A stretch of DNA of 64,000 nucleotides from an uncultured Flavobacteriia bacterium (GTDB lineage Bacteria > Bacteroidota > Bacteroidia > Flavobacteriales_D > Crocinitomicaceae), in NCBI GenBank assembly GCA_937975705.1, contig CALJTX010000039.1, positions 95,605 through 159,604 on the forward strand, in the 5' to 3' direction. This document shows positions 24,372 to 33,034 of the stretch, in pieces (the stretch's first letter is position 1; the number at the start of each line of letters is the position of its first letter). The notes beneath the pieces are model-generated. The model was not told the DNA's origin and searched no databases. It was given only the letters and a program-made list of their open reading frames with translations. A program made the position numbers and the translations under genes.

Positions 24372-26381
24372 ATGGATCAAAAGGATATTCAGACCCAAAT
24401 GCAGCAGTTGGCTACAGCGCTGCATGCGCACAACCGTGCGTATTATGTGCTCAATGATCCTCAAATCTCAGATTACCAATTCGATATGCTTCTCAAGGAG
24501 CTAGAGGCATTGGAAAATCAATATCCTGAATTCGCTGACCCGAATAGCCCCACCAAACGCGTCGGCGGCGACCTCACCAAGAAGTTTCAGACCAAAAAGC
24601 ACCGTTTTCCGATGCTTTCGCTTTCCAATAGCTACTCTGAGCAAGAAATCATCGAATGGGCTGAACGCTGCCAAAAATCCTTGCAAGAAGCTTCTGAGTT
24701 TGTTTGCGAACTCAAATACGACGGCGTCGCTATTGGCATGCGCTATCAAGATGGCAAGCTCTTAGAGGCACTTACCCGCGGCGATGGCGAGCAAGGAGAA
24801 GAGGTGACAACCAACGTGCGCACCATTCGAACCGTGCCTTTAGCCTTAATTAACGATTTCCCCGCAGACTTCGAAATCCGCGGCGAAATCTTTATGCCGC
24901 ACCAAAATTTTGAGCAACTCAACCAACAGCGCTTGGCGCAAGGTGAGCCCTTGTTTGCCAATCCGCGCAACACGGCAGCTGGCACGCTCAAGCTCCTAGA
25001 TTCCAAAGAAGTTGCCAAGCGCGGCCTCGACTGTTATTTATATGGCGTTCATGGCCTCAACAACCATGCTCAAGGGCATTTTGAAGCCGTGCAGGCTGCC
25101 AAAGCTTGGGGCTTTAAAGTACCAGACCCCGCCTTGCGCATGATCGAAAAAACGAACAGCATTGACGGCATCATGGATTTTATCCACTACTGGGACGTCC
25201 AGCGCAGCAAACTCCCTTTCGACATCGATGGTGTGGTGCTCAAAGTCAATTCCTTTGCCCAACAAGCCGAATTAGGCCTCACTGCCAAATCACCGCGTTG
25301 GGCAATTGCCTACAAATTCAAAACCCAACAAGTAGAAACCCTCCTCGAGTCGGTGAGTTTTCAAGTGGGCCGCACAGGCGCGATTACGCCAGTAGCCAAT
25401 TTGAAACCCGTACAGCTCGGTGGTACTACCGTTAAGCGTGCCTCGCTACACAACGCCGATCAAATTCAAAAACTTGATTTGTGTCTGTCCGATACCGTTC
25501 AGGTAGAAAAGGGAGGTGAAATCATCCCAAAAATTGTAGGTGTCAATCTCAGTTTGCGTCAAACTGAGCAGCGCATTGCTTTTATTGAAAATTGCCCGGA
25601 ATGTCAGGCCTTACTTGTTCGTCAAGAAGGAGAAGCGCAACACTACTGTCCGAATGAAGTCAGTTGTAGGCCGCAAGTCACCGGAAAAATCATGCACTTC
25701 ATCAGCAGAAAGGCGCTAAATATGGATGGATTAGGTGAAGAAACAGTTGAATTAATGTATGCTAAAGGTTTGGTTAAGAATCCTTTAGATTTATATTCAC
25801 TCACATTTGACCAATTGCTTTCCTTGGACCGCATGGCAGAGAAATCTGCCAATAACCTCTTGCAATCTATTGCCGCATCCAAAACGATTCCTTTTGAGCG
25901 CGTGTTATTTGGTCTAGGTATTCGCTTTGTCGGCGAAACAGTTGCCAAAAAATTAGCGCAGGCTTTTGAGCGTATCAGCGCCATTCAAACCGCCACCTTT
26001 GAGCAACTTTTAGAAGTAGAAGAAATTGGGGACAAAATCGCTCAATCTGTTCTTGACTATTTTGCCAATCCAGTCCATCAAGCCCTCATTGCAGGTCTAA
26101 ACGCTGCTGGCTTACAATTTGAAGCCGCGCAAAAGACTAAAAATTCTGATCTTCTCGAAGGAAAAACGTACGTCATTTCAGGTACATTTGATACCTTTAG
26201 CCGCGACGAACTCAAGGAACTCATTGAGCTCAATGGGGGTAAGCTTGGGTCGTCGGTATCGGCCAAAACCCACTTTTTAATCGCCGGAGCAAATATGGGG
26301 CCGGCCAAATTGCAAAAGGCAACAGACTTAGGTGTAACTTTGTTGTCAGAAAACGACTTCATCAAACTGATTTCAACTTGA
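24372..26381 (+). CDS. ligA: NAD-dependent DNA ligase LigA
   Basis: Essential replicative ligase joining Okazaki fragments. The 669 residues show domain Ia, the adenylation domain with the active-site lysine in CELKYDGVAIGMRY, the RGDGEQGEEVT loop, FEIRGEI, ANPRNTAAGTLKLLD, the OB fold (GRTGAITPVANL), a Cys4 zinc finger around residues 405-428 (CPEC, then two more cysteines), helix-hairpin-helix repeats and a C-terminal BRCT domain (GKTYVISGTF to the end). Length and motifs are complete. It is followed 2 nt later by the DUF6913-like gene. Confidence 0.96.
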   Translation: MDQKDIQTQMQQLATALHAHNRAYYVLNDPQISDYQFDMLLKELEALENQYPEFADPNSPTKRVGGDLTKKFQTKKHRFPMLSLSNSYSEQEIIEWAERCQKSLQEASEFVCELKYDGVAIGMRYQDGKLLEALTRGDGEQGEEVTTNVRTIRTVPLALINDFPADFEIRGEIFMPHQNFEQLNQQRLAQGEPLFANPRNTAAGTLKLLDSKEVAKRGLDCYLYGVHGLNNHAQGHFEAVQAAKAWGFKVPDPALRMIEKTNSIDGIMDFIHYWDVQRSKLPFDIDGVVLKVNSFAQQAELGLTAKSPRWAIAYKFKTQQVETLLESVSFQVGRTGAITPVANLKPVQLGGTTVKRASLHNADQIQKLDLCLSDTVQVEKGGEIIPKIVGVNLSLRQTEQRIAFIENCPECQALLVRQEGEAQHYCPNEVSCRPQVTGKIMHFISRKALNMDGLGEETVELMYAKGLVKNPLDLYSLTFDQLLSLDRMAEKSANNLLQSIAASKTIPFERVLFGLGIRFVGETVAKKLAQAFERISAIQTATFEQLLEVEEIGDKIAQSVLDYFANPVHQALIAGLNAAGLQFEAAQKTKNSDLLEGKTYVISGTFDTFSRDELKELIELNGGKLGSSVSAKTHFLIAGANMGPAKLQKATDLGVTLLSENDFIKLIST

Positions 26382-26383
26382 TT

Positions 26384-26842
26384 ATGCGCAGCATTTGGGA
26401 GCAACTACAGCAAATCGCAATCGTCTGGACCTACCAAGACGCGCAACAAATGCGCGACTTCGTCAAGGCCATTGACCAGCTGCTTGCGCAAAAGAAATTT
26501 GCACATGCCCTTATTATTGTCAATGTCCCCAAAGACCTCGACAAGAAAACCCTTCCGCCACACTTCTTGATCTACTACAATTCGCCTGCTGATTATTCCA
26601 TGTTTGGCAAGCTCAAAGATGTTCAGCTAGAGGCAGAACTACACAAGAAATACGATCTCTTATTGTGGTTTGGTTCCCCTGAGTCCAAGATCAAAGGCTT
26701 ATTGAAAAAGACAAATATCAAGCAGTGGCTTGGTATCAATGAGGTTGATCCTCAGTTTGACATGTTGCTCAATACCCAGCAAACCACGCCCGCAGGTCAG
26801 CTAGAATTTATCCAAAATACCCTTCAACGCATCCAATCATGA
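26384..26842 (+). CDS. DUF6913-like conserved protein
   Basis: A 152-residue cytosolic protein that I match only by recollection to the DUF6913 family found next to dapA in many Flavobacteriia. It has alternating strands and helices (ALIIVNVPKDLDKK, FLIYYNSPADYSMFGKLK, YDLLLWFG, WLGINEVDPQFDMLL) and no catalytic signature. Starting at ATG 26384 it lies 2 nt after ligA, and its stop overlaps the dapA start by 4 nt (ATGA), so the three are co-expressed. Function unknown. Confidence 0.7.
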   Translation: MRSIWEQLQQIAIVWTYQDAQQMRDFVKAIDQLLAQKKFAHALIIVNVPKDLDKKTLPPHFLIYYNSPADYSMFGKLKDVQLEAELHKKYDLLLWFGSPESKIKGLLKKTNIKQWLGINEVDPQFDMLLNTQQTTPAGQLEFIQNTLQRIQS

Positions 26843-27720
26843 AAACATTCAAAGGCTCAGGTGTAGCGCTCGTTACGCCCTTTCAAACTGATGGTAGTAT
26901 CGATTTTCAAGCATTGCAACAACTCGTGGCGCTCCAGATCAAAGGAGGTACCGACTTTTTAGTCGTGCAAGGCACCACCGGAGAGTCCCCGACACTTAGT
27001 CAGGAAGAAAAACGCAAGGTATTGGAAACCGTATTGGAGGTCAATAATGGCCAGCTTCCTGTTGTATACGGCATTGGCGGCAACAATACGGCTGGTTTAG
27101 AGGGGCTTTTCAAAAATTTGCCAAGTGGCGTTGATGGCATTTTGTCGGTTTCGCCATATTACAACAAACCCATTCAAAAAGGTATTGTAGCGCATTTCAA
27201 ACAAGTAGCTTCTTTTACCGATTTGCCCATAATTCTTTACAATGTTCCGGGCCGCACGGGCTCAAACATGAGTGTAGAAACTACTTTGGAGTTAGCTGAA
27301 ATCAACAATGTTGTGGCAGTAAAAGAAGCGTCTGGCAATATGGAGCAAATTATGGATATCATCCGTCAGCGCAAACCGGGTTTTGGTGTGCTTTCTGGCG
27401 ATGACAACCTCACCATGCCGCTCATTGCTGCAGGTGCCGATGGTGTCATTTCTGTTGTGGCCAACGCATTTCCTGAGCGCTTTTCTCAAATGGTTCATGC
27501 CTCCATGAAAGGAGAGCTTGCTTTGGCCAAAGAAGCACATTACGACCTATTTAATGTGACCAAAATGTTCTTTGAAGAAGGCAATCCAGGCGGTGTAAAA
27601 GTTGCGCTTGCTGCTCGTGGCCTGATGCAAGAAACCATGCGCATGCCGCTTTATCCTGTGTCTGAGGGCTTGCGCAGTCGCATCCAAGCAGAAACAGCGC
27701 GCTTGTTGTCTGGGCTATAA
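26839..27720 (+). CDS. dapA: 4-hydroxy-tetrahydrodipicolinate synthase
   Basis: Condenses pyruvate with aspartate semialdehyde, the first committed step of lysine and diaminopimelate synthesis. Of 293 residues the key ones are present: the TTGESPTLS loop, VYGIGGNNT, the catalytic Tyr in SVSPYYNKPIQKG, YNVPGRTGSNM and the Schiff-base Lys in VAVKEASGNMEQ, followed by VLSGDDNLTMPLIAAGADGVIS. Full length. Overlaps the preceding gene by 4 nt and lies 2 nt before a D-Ala-D-Ala dipeptidase, which together put a small peptidoglycan-precursor group here. Confidence 0.95.
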   Translation: MKTFKGSGVALVTPFQTDGSIDFQALQQLVALQIKGGTDFLVVQGTTGESPTLSQEEKRKVLETVLEVNNGQLPVVYGIGGNNTAGLEGLFKNLPSGVDGILSVSPYYNKPIQKGIVAHFKQVASFTDLPIILYNVPGRTGSNMSVETTLELAEINNVVAVKEASGNMEQIMDIIRQRKPGFGVLSGDDNLTMPLIAAGADGVISVVANAFPERFSQMVHASMKGELALAKEAHYDLFNVTKMFFEEGNPGGVKVALAARGLMQETMRMPLYPVSEGLRSRIQAETARLLSGL

Positions 27721-27722
27721 AG

Positions 27723-28499
27723 ATGTACCAGGTTTTTGCGTATTTGCTTTTCGCTTGTTTCTTGAGTGCTTGTCACCATACAGCACCTCAAAAATCAGCT
27801 CGGCATGCGTCTTCAATAGTTCGTACTAAAGAAGAGGGTAGCAAAGCGCAAACCTCCGATCTACATCCCGATTTAGTCGATATCCAGCAAATCCATTCGC
27901 AAATTCAAATCGAACTCAAATACACGGGTTCCGATAATTTTCTAGGCGAAAAACTTTATGCTCATATCAACAAAGCTTATCTGCAAAAAGATGTTGCCCT
28001 ACGCTTGGCGCGCGTTCAAGATGCCTTGCAGCAAGCGCATCCGGGTTACAAGCTCTTGATTTACGACGCCTTGCGCCCAGTTACCGTACAGCAAAAAATG
28101 TGGGATGCCCTCGATTCGCTCACTCCAACAGCGCGCGCCAAGTTTGTCTCCAATCCAAAAAACCTGAGCTTGCACAACATGGGGGCAGCATTGGACCTCA
28201 CCATTCTCGATGCGCAGGGGCGGGTTTTGGATATGGGTGCGGGTTTCGATGATATACGGCATATCGCTTATCCGATTTACGAAGATTCATTTTTAAGAAC
28301 GGGTCAACTTTCACCCTTACAAGTCAAAAACCGAAAAATATTGCGCAATGCCATGCAAGCAGAAGGCTTCAGGCAGCTTCCAACCGAATGGTGGCACTAC
28401 AACGCCTGCAGCCGCCCAGAAGCAAAGCTCAAATACACTGTATTTTACACCGAAAGTGATATTTTTACAAAACCAAACCCGACCTCAAACCAAAAATAA
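27723..28499 (+). CDS. D-alanyl-D-alanine dipeptidase lipoprotein (VanX/DdpX family)
   Basis: Zinc dipeptidase of peptidase family M15D, cleaving D-Ala-D-Ala. A signal peptide ends in the lipobox FLSAC (Cys about 16), so it is a periplasmic or outer-membrane lipoprotein. The zinc site is visible as SLHNMGAALDLT (SxHxxGxAxD) and the catalytic Glu and third ligand as PTEWWHYN (ExxH); DALRPVTVQQKMWDAL is the conserved Arg segment. At 258 residues it carries an N-terminal linker beyond the ~200-residue core. More likely wall recycling or remodelling than vancomycin resistance, as no van genes are nearby. Confidence 0.87.
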   Translation: MYQVFAYLLFACFLSACHHTAPQKSARHASSIVRTKEEGSKAQTSDLHPDLVDIQQIHSQIQIELKYTGSDNFLGEKLYAHINKAYLQKDVALRLARVQDALQQAHPGYKLLIYDALRPVTVQQKMWDALDSLTPTARAKFVSNPKNLSLHNMGAALDLTILDAQGRVLDMGAGFDDIRHIAYPIYEDSFLRTGQLSPLQVKNRKILRNAMQAEGFRQLPTEWWHYNACSRPEAKLKYTVFYTESDIFTKPNPTSNQK

Positions 28500-28898
28500 A
28501 TGAAATCGATTTTACTTTCTGTCCTCGGACTCATTTTAGGTGCCTTAACAAATGGCATTATTGTTCAAATTGGCGCATCTATGGTAAGCGCGCCATTAGG
28601 TCTGGATATTTCAACCGAAGCAGGTTTAGCGAAAGCCATGCCGCTTATGGAGTTTAAGCACTTTGTGTTTCCATTTTTGGCGCATGCACTCGGGTCTTTT
28701 GTAGGCGCTTTTTTTGTGAGTAAAATGCGGGTGAATCGTACCTTGATCAACGCCATGGCAATTGGTTTTGCATTTTTAGCTGGTGGTGTCATGATGGTAC
28801 TCATGATGCCTGGTACACCACTGTGGTTTATATTATTAGACTTAATTTTAGCTTACCTCCCAATGGCGTATCTTGGCTACAAACTCGGGCAGCGCTAG
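28500..28898 (+). CDS. Small four-helix inner-membrane protein
   Basis: A 132-residue protein with four predicted membrane helices: residues ~2-30 (ILLSVLGLILGALTNGIIVQ), ~52-72, ~83-103 (AMAIGFAFLAGGVMMVLMM) and ~107-128. No known motif. It begins directly after the dipeptidase stop and ends directly against the stop of the convergent outer-membrane protein with no gap. Possible last gene of the dapA unit; function unknown. Confidence 0.65.
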   Translation: MKSILLSVLGLILGALTNGIIVQIGASMVSAPLGLDISTEAGLAKAMPLMEFKHFVFPFLAHALGSFVGAFFVSKMRVNRTLINAMAIGFAFLAGGVMMVLMMPGTPLWFILLDLILAYLPMAYLGYKLGQR

Positions 28899-29657
28899 TT
28901 ACTCGATAGGGCCCTGCTTAAAAATGAGGCGGCCAGCGCGGGTATAAGGAATGAAATACTTAAAGTCGAGGCCAAACCCAGAGGCATTGATTTCTCCGTA
29001 GGCACTTTGCTTGAAATTTACGTATTGGTATTGGGACAATAAAACAAACGCAGGTTGCAGCTGAACAAACGCGGTGGCACCTAGATAGTACACACCAAAT
29101 TTCTTATTGCGGTATTCAAAGCCAATGCTGGCCCTGAAATCGAGCCCAACTTTTTTATTGATTTCTACCAATCCTACCTGTCTGAACTCGTGTTTGTCTG
29201 AAGGATTGACATATGTAGCCACACTCGAAGGTTTGTAGAGAATGGCGCTGCCAAGGGCTGCATTGGCATAAATAGAGCGGCTCAATTGAATGCCGATATT
29301 GCCTTGAATTGGAATTTCAAATTGCACAAAACGCAGGCGTTGTTGTACGCTGAGTGCGCTGTCGGTGCGGGTGCTATTGATGCTGAAATTGCGTTGGTTG
29401 TAGTAGAGGCCTGTTTCTAGCGAAATGAGGTCGGTGAGGCCGTAGCGCAAAACACCGCCGAAAGTATAGCCGTCTGTTGGCGTGAGTTCGGTCTGGAGTA
29501 TGCTGTCTGCAAATTTTTGAGTGCCAGACTGCATTTGCTGCATGGGTGCAATGTGTCGGTAATGAAATCCAAAATAATTTGGTTTTCCCAGCTGGTTATA
29601 GGCCTGAGCCCAACTCAAGAGCGGAGCAACAACACAAAGCAAGAGCAATAGACGCAT
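28899..29657 (-). CDS. Predicted outer-membrane beta-barrel protein
   Basis: A 252-residue exported protein with signal peptide MRLLLLLCVVAPLLSWAQ. The remainder alternates polar and aromatic residues as in small PorT-like barrels (TFGGVLRYGLTDLISLETGLYYNQRNF, given here in part as LETGLYYNQRNF; GFEYRNKKFGVYYLGA; SGFGLDFKYFIPY). An alternative TTG at 29663 adds two residues; the ATG is preferred. Function unknown; it is separated by 36 bp from the upstream nitroreductase on the same strand. Confidence 0.7.
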   Translation of the reverse strand: MRLLLLLCVVAPLLSWAQAYNQLGKPNYFGFHYRHIAPMQQMQSGTQKFADSILQTELTPTDGYTFGGVLRYGLTDLISLETGLYYNQRNFSINSTRTDSALSVQQRLRFVQFEIPIQGNIGIQLSRSIYANAALGSAILYKPSSVATYVNPSDKHEFRQVGLVEINKKVGLDFRASIGFEYRNKKFGVYYLGATAFVQLQPAFVLLSQYQYVNFKQSAYGEINASGFGLDFKYFIPYTRAGRLIFKQGPIE

Positions 29658-29693
29658 ACGCAAAGAAACGAAAATTTGACCGAAAGGGGGAGT

Positions 29694-30284
29694 TTATTCG
29701 GTAATCCAGGAGCAATTGTACTCAAGCGGACGGCGGTGTTGGTTGTCGGGCCATTCGATGGCAGGGTAACCAATATAAAACAAGCCCAAGCACTTGTCTT
29801 TTTCATTTAAACCCAGAAATGTATTCATGTGTTGGGTGTAAATGAGTTTTGGGGTAGCCCAAAAGCCTCCTAAGCCATAAGCCGTGCAACTCAAATGCAA
29901 GTTTTGGATGGCGCAGGCCACCGCTTCGATTTCTTCTATTTCAGGTATTTTCTCTGTTTCTTGACGCTGCATACAAACAGCAACAACGGCAGAAGCGAGT
30001 AGGGGGCGGCGCAGCATTTTGGCGAGTTTAGCGTCGTCTTGTTGCTCAGAGGGCGTGAGTGCTAAGTAGGTTTGACCTAGAAAAGTACTGAGTTTTTGAC
30101 GTCCGTCTTCCATAAAAACCTGAAAACGCCAGGGTTGGGTGTTGCCATGTGTAGGGGCCCATTGTGCGTTGTTGAGCAACAATTCAATTTGCTCTTTATG
30201 GACCTTTCTGTCCGAGAATTGCTCAGGGTAGATGGTACGTCGGGAGCGAATGAGCTCATTGATTTCAGAAAGGTTGAAGCGCAT
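29694..30284 (-). CDS. Nitroreductase-family FMN oxidoreductase
   Basis: Predicted NAD(P)H-dependent flavin oxidoreductase of 196 residues. It has the N-terminal FMN phosphate-binding IRSRRTIYPEQF, the AQWAPTHGNTQPWRFQVF segment, a helical middle part and the C-terminal CTAYGLGGFWATP and CLGLFYIGYPA motifs of the family. A -7 box TAATTTTG at 30301-30308 on the minus strand lies 16 nt before the ATG. Physiological substrate unknown. Confidence 0.87.
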   Translation of the reverse strand: MRFNLSEINELIRSRRTIYPEQFSDRKVHKEQIELLLNNAQWAPTHGNTQPWRFQVFMEDGRQKLSTFLGQTYLALTPSEQQDDAKLAKMLRRPLLASAVVAVCMQRQETEKIPEIEEIEAVACAIQNLHLSCTAYGLGGFWATPKLIYTQHMNTFLGLNEKDKCLGLFYIGYPAIEWPDNQHRRPLEYNCSWITE

Positions 30285-30300
30285 AAGAAGTGTTTAGCTG

Positions 30301-30308
30301 CAAAATTA
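30301..30308 (-). promoter_or_regulatory. -7 box of the nitroreductase gene
   Basis: Minus-strand TAATTTTG, a full TAnnTTTG match 16 nt before the ATG, in the 44-bp divergent gap with the GH38 gene. Confidence 0.5.
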
Positions 30309-30316
30309 GAATTTAC

Positions 30317-30324
30317 TACCTTAG
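30317..30324 (+). promoter_or_regulatory. Possible -7 box of the GH38 gene
   Basis: TACCTTAG, one mismatch to TAnnTTTG, ends 4 nt before the ATG at 30329. It overlaps an AGGAG that lies too close to the ATG to work as a ribosome-binding site. Confidence 0.35.
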
Positions 30325-30328
30325 GAGC

Positions 30329-33007
30329 ATGAAACATTGGTGGCATATTTTACTTTTTTTAGGTCTAAATTCCTATTTAGCTGCTCAAACCCAACCAGCA
30401 GGCTTTTCCAAGAAAATTTCAGGTGAAGACATCAGCTATTTTTCGCCTTTTCGGGAATTTGCCGATCTTGCTTTATTGACGCGCTGTAATGGCAATTCTC
30501 CAATTGAGTGGGAGGCCAGCACGCCAACAATAGAAGCTGGTTTGGTTAAGTTTCAGTTTTTAATTGGTTTTTCGAACGGAACGAGTGGGGCGGATCGCCA
30601 TTTTGATTTTTACTTGAATGGAAAACCGCTCTTTACATTTACCACGAAGAAAAGTTGGGTGAATGAACAATTTTCTCAACATGGTCGCAATTTTGCTCCT
30701 GAGGCAAATTACCGTTTTACCCTTCTTGAAAAAGACATCAATAAAGATGTGTTTGGTTACCTTGAAATTGAACTTCCCTTTCAAGATTTCGATCAAAATG
30801 CTGTATTTAAAGTTGTAGGTCAGGATATGCAAAGCCGCGATTGGCTGATGGTTTTTCAGTTCAAGGCGCAAACAAAAGTAAAAGTGCAAGCAAGCGCGCT
30901 TGTGCTCCGTGCCGAACAAAAGCGACCCATTAATGTGCAGTGCCTTGTCCCAGAAGGAATAGATAGTATATCATTTGTTTCAGCTTTCGTTTCGTTTCAA
31001 AATCAATTTGAACCCGGTTATCATTACCTGACCTTACCAGCTTATCCGGTGGGTTTTGTTGGTTCTGATACCTTGCATTTTCGAGCATATGCGCGTGGCA
31101 AGATCAGTATAGATTCGCTTATTGTTCTCGACGTGAAGCCCATCAAAGACCTGGCTTTTCATATCATTCACCACTCACACAACGATATCGGTTATTCGCA
31201 TTTACAGACAGATGTAGCCAAAATTCAGACTGAAAACATTCGGTCTGCGCTGCGCTGGATTGCAAAAGGAGGTATTGGCGCTGTTCAGCCAATATGGCAC
31301 ATTGAATCTTTATGGGCGGTGGAGAATTTCTTAAAAGAAGCAAGCGCAGCCGAAGAAGCACAGTTTGTGGCTGCCGTCAAAAGCGGGAATTTAGTGCTTT
31401 CTGCCAACTACGCCAATTGCCTTACCGGCCTCATGCGCCCCGACGAATTTCTTTGGCTCACCGAATACGCACGGCACTTAGAGCAGCGCTACGGTTTTCA
31501 TATTTCCAACGCCATGGTGACCGACATTCCGGGGCAAACTTATGCCGCTTTTGAGGCCTATGCACAACAGCAAATTCCTTATTTATCCTTGGGCCCCAAT
31601 TACGTTGCCAACCATGCCGATCATGGCGATAGAGTAGGTGGCGTCATTCACGAAACTGGCGACCAACCTTTTATGTGGCAGTCTAAAACCGATAGCGCCC
31701 AACAACTTTTCGTCTGGACCGCAGGCAAAGGCTATTCGTATTTTCACAATATTCCCGCAGGCCAGCAATTTTTTGAATGGGAAAAGCGCCTCTCTGCCTA
31801 TACCCAAGAGTTGGCAGCGTATCCCTACGATGTGGTGCAGTTGCGCTATACCAAAAACGCCGACAACGGCCCTGTAGACACCACCCTTTGTGAGTTTGTG
31901 GCAGCTTGGAATTTGAAATACAGTTCACCGCAGTTGGTGCTTTCCAATGTAGATACTTTATTTGCAGATTTTTTAAAGCAATACAAAGAGGATTTACCGG
32001 TTCAAACAGGAGAAATCAGTCCGTATTGGGAAGACGGCGCGTACTCCACAGCTGCCGAAGAGATCCAGGCGCGCCGTTTGGTTAAAGAAGTCATTGATTT
32101 TGAAGGGCAGTTGAACGAAATTGAAATAAATGAGCAGCAAGCAGCTTTGCGAGAAATCCACCGCAACCTCATTTTGTTCCACGAACACACATGGGGCGCG
32201 TGGTGCAGCATTTCAGCTCCCGACGTATTTTTCACGACCGAACAATGGCGCATCAAAAAATCTTTTCTGGATTCTGCACAATTGCAATTTTCGCGCATCG
32301 GAAAGCAAGCCCAATTTAAAGGGTACTGCAATAATAGCGCAGTAAGTAACTTTAGTTTTCTTTGGGATGATGCCTATTCGGGAATCAGATCACTCAAATG
32401 GGATGGAATTGAATTACTCCAGCAAAACACACCAGGGCTCGGTGCGTGTATATATAGTTTGGGTATTTCTCCTCAGGTCAACGAAGTGTTGGTTCCAAAG
32501 CAAAATGAACATAAAAAAGCCACCCAAACCATTGTGCATCCCAACTTGAATATCACCGTTCAATTTCAGCCGTCAGCCCAGCCGAATGAATTTGTCTTGC
32601 GGTTTCAGATCGACAAAAAAGCCATCCGAGACAAAGAAGCCTTGCACATTTGCTTGCCTTTTGAACTCGACAACCCGACTTTAACGTATGGAGACGAAAC
32701 CTTATTGAACTACCCCAAAGACCAATTAGCGGGTTCCAATAAAGAGTTTATTTGCGTTTCAGATCACTTGGTTCTAGAAGACAAAAATCTCAAAATAACC
32801 GTCTTTACTCCCGACTGCAACCTCATTGAACTTGGCGCTCCCATAGACGAACAGCAGCAACGCGGCGCAAAGGTCTGGACGCGCCAAAACCAAAGCATCA
32901 GCCCGCTCTACCTATATGTTTTCAATAATTACTGGCACACAAATTACAAAGCAGATCAGGCTGGACGTTTTGATGTATTTGTGCGGGTTAGGGTGGAAGA
33001 GAAGTGA
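30329..33007 (+). CDS. Glycoside hydrolase family 38-like alpha-mannosidase, secreted
   Basis: An 892-residue exported protein, signal peptide to about residue 20 (SYLAAQ). The first ~260 residues form a beta-rich region, then a GH38-type catalytic barrel begins with HIIHHSHNDIGYSHLQ, equivalent to the zinc-binding HSHxDxGW motif of the family but with Tyr in place of Trp. Further blocks are HIESLWAVENFLKEA and the candidate nucleophile region AMVTDIPGQTYA. A HEHTWGAW segment fits the middle domain, and the last ~250 residues are beta-sandwich. A divergent member: family assignment good, mannose specificity inferred. Confidence 0.8.
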   Translation: MKHWWHILLFLGLNSYLAAQTQPAGFSKKISGEDISYFSPFREFADLALLTRCNGNSPIEWEASTPTIEAGLVKFQFLIGFSNGTSGADRHFDFYLNGKPLFTFTTKKSWVNEQFSQHGRNFAPEANYRFTLLEKDINKDVFGYLEIELPFQDFDQNAVFKVVGQDMQSRDWLMVFQFKAQTKVKVQASALVLRAEQKRPINVQCLVPEGIDSISFVSAFVSFQNQFEPGYHYLTLPAYPVGFVGSDTLHFRAYARGKISIDSLIVLDVKPIKDLAFHIIHHSHNDIGYSHLQTDVAKIQTENIRSALRWIAKGGIGAVQPIWHIESLWAVENFLKEASAAEEAQFVAAVKSGNLVLSANYANCLTGLMRPDEFLWLTEYARHLEQRYGFHISNAMVTDIPGQTYAAFEAYAQQQIPYLSLGPNYVANHADHGDRVGGVIHETGDQPFMWQSKTDSAQQLFVWTAGKGYSYFHNIPAGQQFFEWEKRLSAYTQELAAYPYDVVQLRYTKNADNGPVDTTLCEFVAAWNLKYSSPQLVLSNVDTLFADFLKQYKEDLPVQTGEISPYWEDGAYSTAAEEIQARRLVKEVIDFEGQLNEIEINEQQAALREIHRNLILFHEHTWGAWCSISAPDVFFTTEQWRIKKSFLDSAQLQFSRIGKQAQFKGYCNNSAVSNFSFLWDDAYSGIRSLKWDGIELLQQNTPGLGACIYSLGISPQVNEVLVPKQNEHKKATQTIVHPNLNITVQFQPSAQPNEFVLRFQIDKKAIRDKEALHICLPFELDNPTLTYGDETLLNYPKDQLAGSNKEFICVSDHLVLEDKNLKITVFTPDCNLIELGAPIDEQQQRGAKVWTRQNQSISPLYLYVFNNYWHTNYKADQAGRFDVFVRVRVEEK

Positions 33008-33034
33008 GGGTAAATAATAAGCTTGCAAACAAAC

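Noticed and set aside
27723..28499. VanX-like dipeptidase as a glycopeptide-resistance gene
   Set aside because: No vanH, vanA/B or regulatory genes are nearby and the protein is a lipoprotein; wall recycling is the simpler reading.
30323..30329. AGGAG before the GH38 start as a Shine-Dalgarno site
   Set aside because: Only 1 nt separates it from the ATG, too close to act, and this phylum rarely uses such sites; it fits better within the region after the -7 box.
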